A DNA stretch of 64,000 nucleotides from Clostridia bacterium (lineage in GTDB: Bacteria > Bacillota > Clostridia > TANB77 > CAG-508). The translations under genes were made by a program, and so were the position numbers. Shown one piece after another: positions 33,480 through 43,167 of this stretch. Below the pieces are notes generated by a model. It ran no database searches and was not told where the DNA came from. It saw nothing but the letters and a program-made list of their open reading frames with translations. The stretch covers positions 1 to 64,000 of the forward strand of contig JAAWKA010000008.1 in NCBI GenBank assembly GCA_022797145.1, in the 5' to 3' direction. Each line of letters starts with the position of its first letter. Positions within the stretch are counted from its first letter, which is position 1.

Positions 33480-35210
33480 TTATACTTCTTGCATTTTTTT
33501 TATTTCTTGAAATCTTTTTACTTTTTGTGTTGTTGTTTTTATTAATGGTTCTTTTGTAATATTTATTTCTTTTATATGTTTAAAGTCTGGTAATTTTTCA
33601 TTTATTTCTTTTATATGTTTCCATATCTCCTTTTTATATTCTTCTTGTGTTTTTTCTCCAAATGTTTCTTTTATTATTTCTTCATCATAAACTATTTTGG
33701 AACATAATAGTGTATCTTGTTTATCTTTATTTCTTTCATATACTATATTTTCTAATACATATGGTAATTTGTTTATTAAAAATTCAATTTCCTGTGGATA
33801 TATATTTTTTCCATTTCTTAGTACTATTGTATCACTTTTTCTTCCTGTTATATATATGAATCCATCTTTATCTATGTATCCATAATCTCCTGTTCTAAGC
33901 CACCCATCTTTTAATACTTCTTTTGTTGCTTCTTCATTGTCTAAATATCCTAACATAATATTAGGTCCTTTTGCTATTATTTCTCCGATTCCTTCTTCAT
34001 TTGGATTTTCTATTTTTACTTCTACATTATATAGTGGTATCCCTACACTTCCTGGTCTTTTTAAATTTTCTGTTTCTGTGCATATAACTGGAGAGGTTTC
34101 TGTTAATCCGTACCCTTGTATTAGTTCAACTCCTAAACTTGTATATCCTATTATTGTACTTTTATCCATTGATGCTGCTCCATATAATACAACTCTTAAT
34201 TTTCCACCTAATTTTTCTAAAACTGGTTTGAATAGTTTTTTTCTAATATCTATTTTACATTTTAATAGTGCATTTGATATTTTTACCATTATATTAATTA
34301 TTTTTGTTTTTCCTTGTTCTTCTATTCCTTTTTGTATTTTTTTATACATAGTTTCTAACATTAATGGTACTGCTACAAATACTGTTATTTCATATTCTTT
34401 TAAATTTTTTTGTATATGTTTTAGTCCGTCACAAAATGCTACTGTAACACCTGAGTATATTCCATATAAAAATGTTATTGAACATTCAAATGTATGATGA
34501 ATTGGTAAAAATGATAATACATTGTCTGTTGGATACATTTTAAATTGTTTTACAATTGCTTGTACATTTGAGCATATATTTTTTTGTGATAGCATAACTG
34601 CTTTTGCTTCATTTGTAGTTCCTGATGTAAATAGCATTATTGACATTTTTTCATTATCTATTTGTATGTTTTGATATTTTTTATCTCCATTTTGTATTAG
34701 TTCTTTTCCCTTTTTTATAGTTTCTTCAAATTTAGTTATTTCTTCTTGTTTAATTTTGTCCATACATATTAAATGTTTTAATTTAGATTTTTCATTTTCT
34801 TTTATTTCTAATATTTTTTCTAGATATTTTTCTTCAAATACTATAGCTTCTACTCCGCTTCTTAGTATTAGTGATTCTATTTCATTATCTGGTAATGATT
34901 TGTCTAATGGGACTATTATCATATTTCCTGTTGTGACTGCAAGGTATGTAACACACCATTCATATCTATTATTTCCTATTACCGCTATTCTTTTTTCTTC
35001 TAATCCCATATCAATAAGATATGTTGATAAATTTTCTACATCTTTTCTAAATTTTGAGTATGTTACTGTTATTATTTCTGTATCTGTTGAATTTTTTTTG
35101 TATTTGTATGCTATATTATCTGGGTATCTTAATACTGTTGTGTTTAGTAACTCTCTAAAGTCTTTTACTTCCCTTATATTTACATCTTCTCTTTTATTTT
35201 TTAGTTCCAC
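33480..35210 (-). CDS. Long-chain acyl-CoA/AMP-forming ligase
   Basis: 576 residues of the ANL superfamily starting at GTG 35210 (GAAAGGAAA upstream). The P-loop LFTSGTTNEAKAVMLS, GYGLTETSP, and GWLRTGDYGYIDKDGFIYITGRKSD are present, as is the C-terminal QKVKRFQEI lysine region. It is FadD-like and activates fatty acids to acyl-CoA through acyl-AMP. It is divergently arranged with the NRPS gene, and could supply the acyl group for its starter condensation domain; that is an inference. A housekeeping lipid role is the alternative. Confidence 0.85.
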   Translation of the reverse strand: MELKNKREDVNIREVKDFRELLNTTVLRYPDNIAYKYKKNSTDTEIITVTYSKFRKDVENLSTYLIDMGLEEKRIAVIGNNRYEWCVTYLAVTTGNMIIVPLDKSLPDNEIESLILRSGVEAIVFEEKYLEKILEIKENEKSKLKHLICMDKIKQEEITKFEETIKKGKELIQNGDKKYQNIQIDNEKMSIMLFTSGTTNEAKAVMLSQKNICSNVQAIVKQFKMYPTDNVLSFLPIHHTFECSITFLYGIYSGVTVAFCDGLKHIQKNLKEYEITVFVAVPLMLETMYKKIQKGIEEQGKTKIINIMVKISNALLKCKIDIRKKLFKPVLEKLGGKLRVVLYGAASMDKSTIIGYTSLGVELIQGYGLTETSPVICTETENLKRPGSVGIPLYNVEVKIENPNEEGIGEIIAKGPNIMLGYLDNEEATKEVLKDGWLRTGDYGYIDKDGFIYITGRKSDTIVLRNGKNIYPQEIEFLINKLPYVLENIVYERNKDKQDTLLCSKIVYDEEIIKETFGEKTQEEYKKEIWKHIKEINEKLPDFKHIKEINITKEPLIKTTTQKVKRFQEIKKMQEV

Positions 35211-35392
35211 TTTTACTTTCCTTTCTAATTTTGGATTTATTTTACAATTATTTTATACTACTTTTATTTTTTATTCAATCTTTTTTTATTGTTTTATTTT
35301 GTCGATTTTTAGTATATTTTATGTTTTATGTGGATAATTGTTACATATACATTACATATTTATATATTTTTAGTTACATTTGATTAAATAGT

Positions 35393-35420
35393 TTGTTTTT
35401 TTGGTCTTTTATTGTATAAT
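35393..35420 (+). promoter_or_regulatory. Candidate NRPS operon promoter
   Basis: TTGTTT (35393-35398), 16-nt spacer, TATAAT (35415-35420), 59 bp before the ATG. Confidence 0.45.
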
Positions 35421-35478
35421 CTACTAAAAAAATAAAGAGTTTTGTCTCTTTATAAGATATTTAAAAAAGGTGGATGAA

Positions 35479-38400
35479 ATGGAAAAAAAATTATATGATT
35501 TAACAACTCCTCAAAAATCAATTTTGTTAACTGAGGAATTTTATAAGGGAAGTAATATTAATAATATTTGTATGACTGAAATAATAGAAAATTTTGTTGA
35601 TTTTGATATTTTAAAAAAGTCAATTTATCTCTTTATAGAAAATAACCCTAGTTTTAATATGAAACTTATTTTACATGAAAATACAGTAAAGCAATATTTA
35701 GATAATAATTGTAATTTTGATATAGAAATTATAGATATACCTACATTAGAAGATATTTCAATAATTGAAAAAGAGCTTTCTTCTAAAGTATATACTATTT
35801 TTAATTCACGTTTATTTGACTTTAAAATTTTTCGACTTCCAAATCAACATGGTGGATTTGTGATAAATATTCATCATTTATATGGTGATTCTTGGACTCT
35901 TGGTATTTTAGCTAGAGAAGTAATAAGAATTTACAGTGATTTAATTAATGGAAATACCCCTCAATTTAATAAAGATTTTTCTTATCTTAATTATATTGAT
36001 TCTGAACAAGCTTATATAAAAAGTGATAAGTTTTTACATAGTAAAATGTATTGGAATAAGGTTTTTTCTGAAATTCCTGAAGTTGCTACTATTCCTAATA
36101 TCAATAGTAATAATTCAAATTCCATATCTTGTAAGGCAAATAGAAAAACTTTCTTAATTGATAAAAATTATTTACAAATTATTCGTTCTTATTGTAAAAA
36201 TCATAAAATTTCACTTTATAATTTTTTTATATCTCTTTACTCTATTTACCTTTCAAGAGTAAGTCAGTTAGAGGACTTTGTTATTGGAACCCCCATATTA
36301 AATCGTACTAATTTTAATGAAAAAAATACTACTGGTATGTTTGTTAATACTTGTCCTTTAAAAATACATTATGATGCTGATTCTACTTTTACTGACTTTT
36401 TAAAAAATGTATCAATTAGTAGTTTTCTAATGTTAAAACATCAGAAATACTCTTATCAATATATTTTAGATGATTTAAGAATTAAGAACCCATCTTTGCC
36501 TAATTTATATAGATTTTTACTTTCTTATCAAGTAACAAAATCAGGATTTCATGATGGTCTTATTTATCATACACGTTGGAATTTTAATGGCAACACAGCT
36601 GATGATATTGATATTCATTTATTTGATTTTGATGATACTGGTAGCTTAAATATAGCTTATGATTATTCAATAAATAAGTATTCTGATGATGATATAAGTA
36701 AAATACATTCACGTATTCTTCATATTTCTAATCAAATATTAGAAAATTCTGATATTTTATTAAAAAATATAGATATTGTTACTAATGAAGAAAAATATGA
36801 AATTCTTTATAAATGGAATGAAACTGATGCAAATTATCCTTCTAGTTCTACTGTTACAGATTTATTTGAATATCAAGTTAATCTTACTCCAAATAACACT
36901 GCCATTTCCTTTAATGGTAACGAGCTTACTTATGATGAATTAAATAAAAAATCAAATCAGTTAGCACATTTTTTACGTACCAAAGGAGTCTTAACTGGTG
37001 ATATTGTTGCTCTTAGATTGAATAAATCTCTTGAAATGGTAATTTCAATTTTAGCTATTATTAAAGCTGGTGCTTGCTATTTACCAATTGATTTATCATA
37101 TCCACAAGAAAGAGTATCTTTTATGTTAAAAGACTCTAATGCTAAGTTATTTTTAACAAATAACTTACATCAAAACGATTTAGAATTATCTATTCCATCT
37201 ATATTAGTGGATCTTTCTAGTAAAGATATTTACTCAAATACTAGCACTACTGAAAACTTAAATATACCTATTACTCCTGATAATTCTATTTATATTATTT
37301 ATACTTCTGGCTCTACTGGTACTCCAAAGGGAGTTGAATTAATTCACAGAAATATTGTTCGTTTATTAAAAAATGATCACTTTCTATTTAATTTTTCTGA
37401 TAAAGACATATGGACAATGTTCCATTCTTGTGCTTTTGATTTTTCTGTTTGGGAAATGTATGGAGCTTTACTTTATGGTGGCAAATTAATTTTAGTTCCT
37501 GAAATAATAGCTAAAGATCCTATGGAATTTTTGAATTTATTAAGAAAAGAAAAAGTTACTATTTTAAATCAAACTCCTACTTACTTTTATAATCTATTAG
37601 ATATGGAAATGTTAAAATCTGACAACGATTTATGTATTCGTTACATCATTTTTGGTGGTGAAGCATTAAATCCAAAATTAATTTACAATTGGAAAAGTAA
37701 GTATCCATTTACAAAATTAATTAATATGTATGGAATTACAGAAACTACAGTGCACGTTACCTTTAAAGATTTAACTCCTGAAAACTTATTACAAACTTTT
37801 TCTAATATAGGAACTCCTATTCCTACTTTAAAAGTTTATGTTATGGATAAATATCAAAAATTAATGCCTTATGGTATTGAAGGAGAAATGTGTGTTGCTG
37901 GTCTTGGTTTATGTAAAGGATATTTAAATAGGCCTGATCTAAATAATTCTCGATTTGTTTCTAATCCTTATTTGCCTAATGAACGTTTATATCGTTCAGC
38001 TGATAGTTCTATTTTATTAGATTCTGGTGAATTAATTTATAAGGGTAGAATTGATAATCAAGTAAAAATAAGAGGTTTTCGTATAGAATTAGGTGAAATT
38101 GAATCAAAACTTTGTATGTATCCTTCTATTGAAAAATGTATTGTTTTACCCAAAATTGTTGATAATAAAGATGCTTTTTTAATTGCTTTTTTAATTTGTA
38201 ATAAACCAACTACACCAAGTGAACTTAAAAATTATATTTCTAAGATATTACCTACTTATATGATTCCAACTCACTTTATTTTCTTAGATTCTTTTCCTCT
38301 TACTAATAATGGTAAAGTTGATCGTAAGAAATTATTAAATATTAATTTGTCTATTAAGACGTCTTCACTTTATGTAGCTCCAAGAAATACTTTTGAAACT

Positions 38401-39774
38401 GTTTTTGCTAATATATTAGAAAAAATTCTCAATATAAAAAAGGTAGGAATTGATGACAATATATTAGAATTAGGTGCCGACTCTTTAACATTAATGAAAG
38501 TTACTGTTGAATTATTACAAAAAAATTATATTGTTAATATTCAAGATATTTACGAACTTAAGACAATTCGTTTAATACATGAAAAAATTAGCCAAGAAAA
38601 AAAATTACATACTATTTTATCTGATCATTTATTTTACTCTTTTACAGAAGACTTTGATTCAACCCAAGTAAATCTAAATAGTGTTTTAATTACTGGAACA
38701 ACAGGGTATTTAGGTATTCATATTTTATATGAATTACTGAAAAACTATAATTGTAAAATATATTGTCTTGTTAGAGAAAAGAATAATCTTGAGCCCAAAT
38801 TAAGATTGATAAAAAAATTAAACTACTATTTTGGAAAAGAGAGTTTATCTTTTATTGATAATAGAATACAAATTGTCGATGGAGATATCAGTTTGCCTCA
38901 ATTCGGATTATCTTCAAAAGATTATGCAGAGCTTCAGGGAAAAATTGATACTGTAATTCATTCTGCTGCGCTTGTTAGTCATTATGGTAATAAAGAACTT
39001 TTTGATACTATTAATATTAAAGGGACTCATGAAATAATTAATTTTTGTAAACCTACTAATATTAAACTCAACTATATTTCTACAACTTCTGTTAGTGGAT
39101 ATCAAACTTGTGGTGAATGTAAAAATATTGATTTTGATGAGCATTGTTTATATGTTGGTCAAAATTATGAAGATAATATTTATATTAAAACTAAATTTGA
39201 GGCAGAATGTAGTGTCTGGGAAGCACTTCAGAATGGATTAGATATTTGCATATATAGATTGGGTAATATTACTGCTCGTTATACAGATGGTAAGTTTCAA
39301 GATAATGATAATCAAAATGCTTTTTTAAATAGAATTGTAACTTTTACCAAGCTTGGAAAAATTCCTGACTCTTTTGCTAATTTGTCAATTGATTTGAGTC
39401 CTGTTGATATTTGTAGTAAAGTTATTACTAATATTTTAAAATACAAATCTAGTTATGGTAAAGTATTCCATATTTATAATAATAACTGTATCACAGTAAA
39501 AGAGTTGCTTTCTCATATTACTTTTTTGGGCAAACCTATTGAGATCATTCCAGCTAAAGACTTTAACTCTTTAATTTGTGGATTATCTTCAAAAGAAGAC
39601 GCTCTTGGTATTATTAATGATATTACAAGTAATTTAGGAAAAATGGATAATAATATTAAACTAAAATGCGATTTTACTATAAACTACATAACAAATCTTG
39701 GACTAGAATGGCCTATTCCAAATTCTGTTTATATAAAAAAATTTTTACAAAAATATATAAAGGATGGTGTTTAA
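35479..39774 (+). CDS. Single-module NRPS: C-A(Thr)-T-thioester reductase
   Basis: 1431 residues from ATG 35479 (AAGGTGG upstream). Condensation domain 1-440 with HHLYGDS near residue 132; adenylation domain about 445-960 with YTSGSTGTPKG, YGITETT and NGKVDRKKL; carrier domain with LGADSL near 1000; NADPH-dependent reductase from about 1070 (TGTTGYLG) to the end. Reading the ten pocket residues from AFDFSVWE, LNQTP, IIFGG, NMYGITETTVHV and the Lys gives D-F-W-N-I-G-M-V-H-K, the established threonine code. A lone module with a first C domain implies N-acylation; the R domain implies release as an aldehyde or alcohol. Predicted product: N-acyl-threoninal. Confidence 0.88.
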   Translation: MEKKLYDLTTPQKSILLTEEFYKGSNINNICMTEIIENFVDFDILKKSIYLFIENNPSFNMKLILHENTVKQYLDNNCNFDIEIIDIPTLEDISIIEKELSSKVYTIFNSRLFDFKIFRLPNQHGGFVINIHHLYGDSWTLGILAREVIRIYSDLINGNTPQFNKDFSYLNYIDSEQAYIKSDKFLHSKMYWNKVFSEIPEVATIPNINSNNSNSISCKANRKTFLIDKNYLQIIRSYCKNHKISLYNFFISLYSIYLSRVSQLEDFVIGTPILNRTNFNEKNTTGMFVNTCPLKIHYDADSTFTDFLKNVSISSFLMLKHQKYSYQYILDDLRIKNPSLPNLYRFLLSYQVTKSGFHDGLIYHTRWNFNGNTADDIDIHLFDFDDTGSLNIAYDYSINKYSDDDISKIHSRILHISNQILENSDILLKNIDIVTNEEKYEILYKWNETDANYPSSSTVTDLFEYQVNLTPNNTAISFNGNELTYDELNKKSNQLAHFLRTKGVLTGDIVALRLNKSLEMVISILAIIKAGACYLPIDLSYPQERVSFMLKDSNAKLFLTNNLHQNDLELSIPSILVDLSSKDIYSNTSTTENLNIPITPDNSIYIIYTSGSTGTPKGVELIHRNIVRLLKNDHFLFNFSDKDIWTMFHSCAFDFSVWEMYGALLYGGKLILVPEIIAKDPMEFLNLLRKEKVTILNQTPTYFYNLLDMEMLKSDNDLCIRYIIFGGEALNPKLIYNWKSKYPFTKLINMYGITETTVHVTFKDLTPENLLQTFSNIGTPIPTLKVYVMDKYQKLMPYGIEGEMCVAGLGLCKGYLNRPDLNNSRFVSNPYLPNERLYRSADSSILLDSGELIYKGRIDNQVKIRGFRIELGEIESKLCMYPSIEKCIVLPKIVDNKDAFLIAFLICNKPTTPSELKNYISKILPTYMIPTHFIFLDSFPLTNNGKVDRKKLLNINLSIKTSSLYVAPRNTFETVFANILEKILNIKKVGIDDNILELGADSLTLMKVTVELLQKNYIVNIQDIYELKTIRLIHEKISQEKKLHTILSDHLFYSFTEDFDSTQVNLNSVLITGTTGYLGIHILYELLKNYNCKIYCLVREKNNLEPKLRLIKKLNYYFGKESLSFIDNRIQIVDGDISLPQFGLSSKDYAELQGKIDTVIHSAALVSHYGNKELFDTINIKGTHEIINFCKPTNIKLNYISTTSVSGYQTCGECKNIDFDEHCLYVGQNYEDNIYIKTKFEAECSVWEALQNGLDICIYRLGNITARYTDGKFQDNDNQNAFLNRIVTFTKLGKIPDSFANLSIDLSPVDICSKVITNILKYKSSYGKVFHIYNNNCITVKELLSHITFLGKPIEIIPAKDFNSLICGLSSKEDALGIINDITSNLGKMDNNIKLKCDFTINYITNLGLEWPIPNSVYIKKFLQKYIKDGV

Positions 39775-41806
39775 TTTGGATTTCAATTTTAGAAAATTTA
39801 CCAATAGAATTATTATTTTATATTTAACAATTCCAATTTTAATATCTTTAATTTTATATCCTCTTTTACCAGTTTTGTTAAATTATCCACCAAATAGTAT
39901 TGATAATGCTTTTCAGATATATGTTGACGGAATCACTTATACTCAGCAATATATTTTATTAGTATTTTTAATGATTATACTAAGTTTCATATGTATATTT
40001 CTTCGTATAAGTAGATTAAATAGATATATTTCAAAACTTAACACTTCTCCCTCAGAAAAGACAACCTTATGTTTCTTAAAAAAAATTAGATCTATTTGTT
40101 TAAATACACCTTTTTTGTTATATTATTTAGAAATAGGCATACCTTTGTTTCTTTTACCAATTATTTTTATTATGATTAAAGCTTATCCTATTACTATTAT
40201 AAAAATATGCTTAATTTATATTTCATTTTTTACACTTGCTTCTGTTGCTAGCTTTATTTCATCACAAAGTATGTTTAAAACTATTTTAGTTAACTTGCAT
40301 AAAAAATACACTAAATATATGGATGATATTGCTAAATCAGATATGACAAAGAATGTTGCAAAATCTCTTTATATTAAACTTATTTTGCAGATTCTTCCTT
40401 TAGCTATTATTGCCTTAATTATTATTTCATTACTTACTTATACACAGGCAACTAAAAAATCTGGTGAAATTTATTATTCTGCATATAAGCCAATTATTTC
40501 TAGTTTAGCTGAAACAACTTATTATAATTTAGATGATTTAAAAAATTCATTATTTTCAATAGAATTATTAGATGTTTTACATAGTTTCTTTATTATTTCT
40601 TCAGATGGTACTTATGAAACCTCTAATAATGCGGAATTAACACCTTTTTTAATAGAATATACTTTGCAAAATTCGAAAAAACAAGATGGTAGAACTTTTG
40701 ATTATTATTGTTTAGATTTTGAAGGAATTACGCAAAATATAGTAACTTTAGATGGTAATAACTATTATGTTGGTATATTATATGATACTAGCCAGCCAAA
40801 TCTTATTATAATTATTTTAATAGCTTGTTCAGTACTTTTACTTATTATAATAATAGCTCTAATATATATAACAACTTCTTTATCAAAAAAAATAAAAATA
40901 GTTACTAATAGTTTAAATGAAATTATTATAAATAATGATTTAAATTCTACCCTTCCAACAACCTCAGAAGATGAAATAAAAGATCTAGTTGTATCTTTTA
41001 ATAATGTACAAAAAATGACTAATTATAATATTAATAAAATTAGAAATAATCAAGATCTGCTTATGGAAAAAGAACGTCTTGCCTCTTTAGGACAGCTAAT
41101 TGGAGGAATTGCTCATAACTTAAAAACTCCTATTATGTCTATTTCTGGTGCTGCTGAAGGTTTAACAGATTTGGTAAAAGAATATGACTCTTCTATAGAA
41201 GATTCTGAAGTTACTCCAAAAGATCATCACGATATTGCACATGATATGGAAGATTGGATTGAGAAAATAAAGACACATACTTCATATATGTCTGATATTA
41301 TTACTGCTGTTAAAGGTCAAGCTGTTACTTTGTCAGGTGAAGATCAAGAAAGATTTACTTTAGATGAACTTGTTAAACGTATTAATATTTTGATGAAACA
41401 TGAGTTAAAAAATGCTTTAATTGAAATGAATGTTAATCTAACTGCTGATCCCCATATTAGCTTAAATGGTAATGTTAATAGTCTTGTTCAAGTTATTAAT
41501 AATATGATTTCTAATGCTATTCAAGCTTATAATGGTGAACCAAATAAGTCTATTGATTTTATTATTGAGAAAAAAGATGATAATATATTAATTTCTATTA
41601 AAGATTATGGTTGTGGAATGTCAGATAAAGTAAAAAATAAATTATTTAAAGAAATGATTACTACTAAAGGAAAAAATGGTACTGGCTTAGGATTATTTAT
41701 GTCTTACTCAACAATTCGTGCTCATTTTAATGGTAATATTACTTTTGAATCTGAAGAAGGTAAAGGTACAAAATTTAATATTATTCTCCCTAATAAAATT
41801 TCATAA
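39764..41806 (+). CDS. Membrane sensor histidine kinase, coupled to the NRPS
   Basis: 680 residues. The start ATG lies inside the NRPS end (11-nt overlap), so translation is coupled. About six hydrophobic segments fill residues 1-245, then an extracytoplasmic domain (about 240-340), another helix, a HAMP-like linker, HisKA with H451 (GGIAHNLKTP), and HATPase with N-box NNMISNAIQAY, DYGCGMS and GTGLGLFM. The large membrane part is unusual and could detect a lipophilic ligand. A GTG at 39767 or TTG at 39776 are alternative starts. Confidence 0.85.
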   Translation: MVFNLDFNFRKFTNRIIILYLTIPILISLILYPLLPVLLNYPPNSIDNAFQIYVDGITYTQQYILLVFLMIILSFICIFLRISRLNRYISKLNTSPSEKTTLCFLKKIRSICLNTPFLLYYLEIGIPLFLLPIIFIMIKAYPITIIKICLIYISFFTLASVASFISSQSMFKTILVNLHKKYTKYMDDIAKSDMTKNVAKSLYIKLILQILPLAIIALIIISLLTYTQATKKSGEIYYSAYKPIISSLAETTYYNLDDLKNSLFSIELLDVLHSFFIISSDGTYETSNNAELTPFLIEYTLQNSKKQDGRTFDYYCLDFEGITQNIVTLDGNNYYVGILYDTSQPNLIIIILIACSVLLLIIIIALIYITTSLSKKIKIVTNSLNEIIINNDLNSTLPTTSEDEIKDLVVSFNNVQKMTNYNINKIRNNQDLLMEKERLASLGQLIGGIAHNLKTPIMSISGAAEGLTDLVKEYDSSIEDSEVTPKDHHDIAHDMEDWIEKIKTHTSYMSDIITAVKGQAVTLSGEDQERFTLDELVKRINILMKHELKNALIEMNVNLTADPHISLNGNVNSLVQVINNMISNAIQAYNGEPNKSIDFIIEKKDDNILISIKDYGCGMSDKVKNKLFKEMITTKGKNGTGLGLFMSYSTIRAHFNGNITFESEEGKGTKFNIILPNKIS

Positions 41807-41813
41807 AAATAAT

Positions 41814-41855
41814 AAAAAACAAATAATATTTAATAATAAATATTATTTGTTTTTT
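41814..41855. terminator. Strong terminator after the NRPS-kinase operon
   Basis: A perfect 19-bp inverted repeat (arms 41814-41832 and 41837-41855, 4-nt loop) with A and T tracts. Confidence 0.85.
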
Positions 41856-41925
41856 GTTAACATATATTATTAAGTAATTTTTTTGTCTAAATTTTAATAA
41901 TACTGTAATATTTTTATTTTTTCCC

Positions 41926-41954
41926 TTGATTTTACTTATTTTTATGTCTATAAT
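41926..41954 (+). promoter_or_regulatory. Promoter of the HD-GYP response regulator
   Basis: TTGATT (41926-41931), 17 nt, TATAAT (41949-41954). Confidence 0.65.
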
Positions 41955-41985
41955 ATTATTATATAAAAAATGAGGTGAAATTTTT

Positions 41986-43038
41986 ATGAGAAAAGGATCT
42001 ACAAATCAATCTTCTAATGGTTACAAAATTATTGTAGTAGATGATGAAATTGGTATTATTGATTCTCTTTCTATATTTTTAAAAAGATCTGGATATGAAT
42101 TTGTTGGTGTAACTGATCCACTTGAAGCTATAGAAAGAGTAAAAAATGAGCATTTTGACTTAATGTTACTTGACTTTATAATGACTCCTATTCATGGAGA
42201 CAAGGTAGTTGAGGAAATTAGAAAATTTAATAAAGAATTATATATTTTATTACTTACAGGACATAAAGATTTAGTTCCTCCTTTAGAAACTATTAAAAGA
42301 TTAGATATTCAAGGTTATTGTGAAAAAAGCGATAAGTTTGATCAATTACTTTTATTAATAGAATCTGGAATTAAGGCCATTGCTCAAATGAATTTAATAA
42401 AAAATATTCATTCTGAACTAAAAGATACTTATGAAAAATTAGAACAATCTTATATGGAGAGTATCCAAACTCTTCGATATACAGTTGAAGCCAAAGATAC
42501 TTACACTCGTGGACATTCTGATAGAGTTTCTGAATACTCTGTTTTAATTGGAAAACATCTTGGTCTTTGTAGTGATGATTTAAAAGCTTTACAAATTGGT
42601 GGATTATTCCATGATGTTGGAAAAATTGGTGTTCCAGATAGTATTCTTTTAAAAACAGATAAGTTAACAGATAATGAGTATTCTGAAATAAAAAATCATC
42701 CAACTATAGGTTCTCATATTTTATCAACAGCAAGTATTTTTCATAATATAATCCCTATTGTAAAGCATCACCATGAAAGATATGATGGTAATGGTTATCC
42801 TTCTAAATTAAAGGGCTTAGATATTCCATATTTTGCAAGAATTACAGCTGTTGCCGATACTTTTGATGCAATGACTTCAAGAAGAACTTATCGTAATGCT
42901 TTACCTGTAGATACAGTAATTGCAGAAATTCAAAGATGTAAAGGTACACAATTTGATCCAGATGTCGCAGATGTATTTTTAGATATTTTAAATAATCATT
43001 ATTCTGAAATTGAAGAAATCCAAGAAAGATATAACTAA
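41986..43038 (+). CDS. Response regulator with HD-GYP phosphodiesterase domain
   Basis: 350 residues. Receiver domain: acidic VVDDE (19-21), phospho-acceptor D63 (LMLLDFIM), Thr in LLTGH, and a Lys. HD-GYP domain: HSDRVSEYS, HDVGKIG, HHERYDGNGYP and TAVADTFDAMTSRRTYR. HD-GYP enzymes hydrolyse cyclic di-GMP. It follows the kinase in the same orientation but behind its own promoter; being next to an otherwise orphan kinase, it is the probable partner. This would tie the NRPS locus to c-di-GMP. Confidence 0.9.
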   Translation: MRKGSTNQSSNGYKIIVVDDEIGIIDSLSIFLKRSGYEFVGVTDPLEAIERVKNEHFDLMLLDFIMTPIHGDKVVEEIRKFNKELYILLLTGHKDLVPPLETIKRLDIQGYCEKSDKFDQLLLLIESGIKAIAQMNLIKNIHSELKDTYEKLEQSYMESIQTLRYTVEAKDTYTRGHSDRVSEYSVLIGKHLGLCSDDLKALQIGGLFHDVGKIGVPDSILLKTDKLTDNEYSEIKNHPTIGSHILSTASIFHNIIPIVKHHHERYDGNGYPSKLKGLDIPYFARITAVADTFDAMTSRRTYRNALPVDTVIAEIQRCKGTQFDPDVADVFLDILNNHYSEIEEIQERYN

Positions 43039-43116
43039 ATGTATTTCTTCTATCATAGGCAAAGTTTTTGTCTTATATTTATAATATTTATTGATTATAC
43101 TTAATTACATAATGTG

Positions 43117-43162
43117 AAAGACAAGATATTTCTACCTTATTTGTAGATTCTATCTTGTCTTT
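43117..43162. terminator. Bidirectional terminator between the response regulator and tex
   Basis: AAAGACAAGATA pairs with TATCTTGTCTTT around an inner TCTAC/GTAGA stem; T-runs are on both strands. Confidence 0.75.
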
Positions 43163-43167
43163 ATCTT

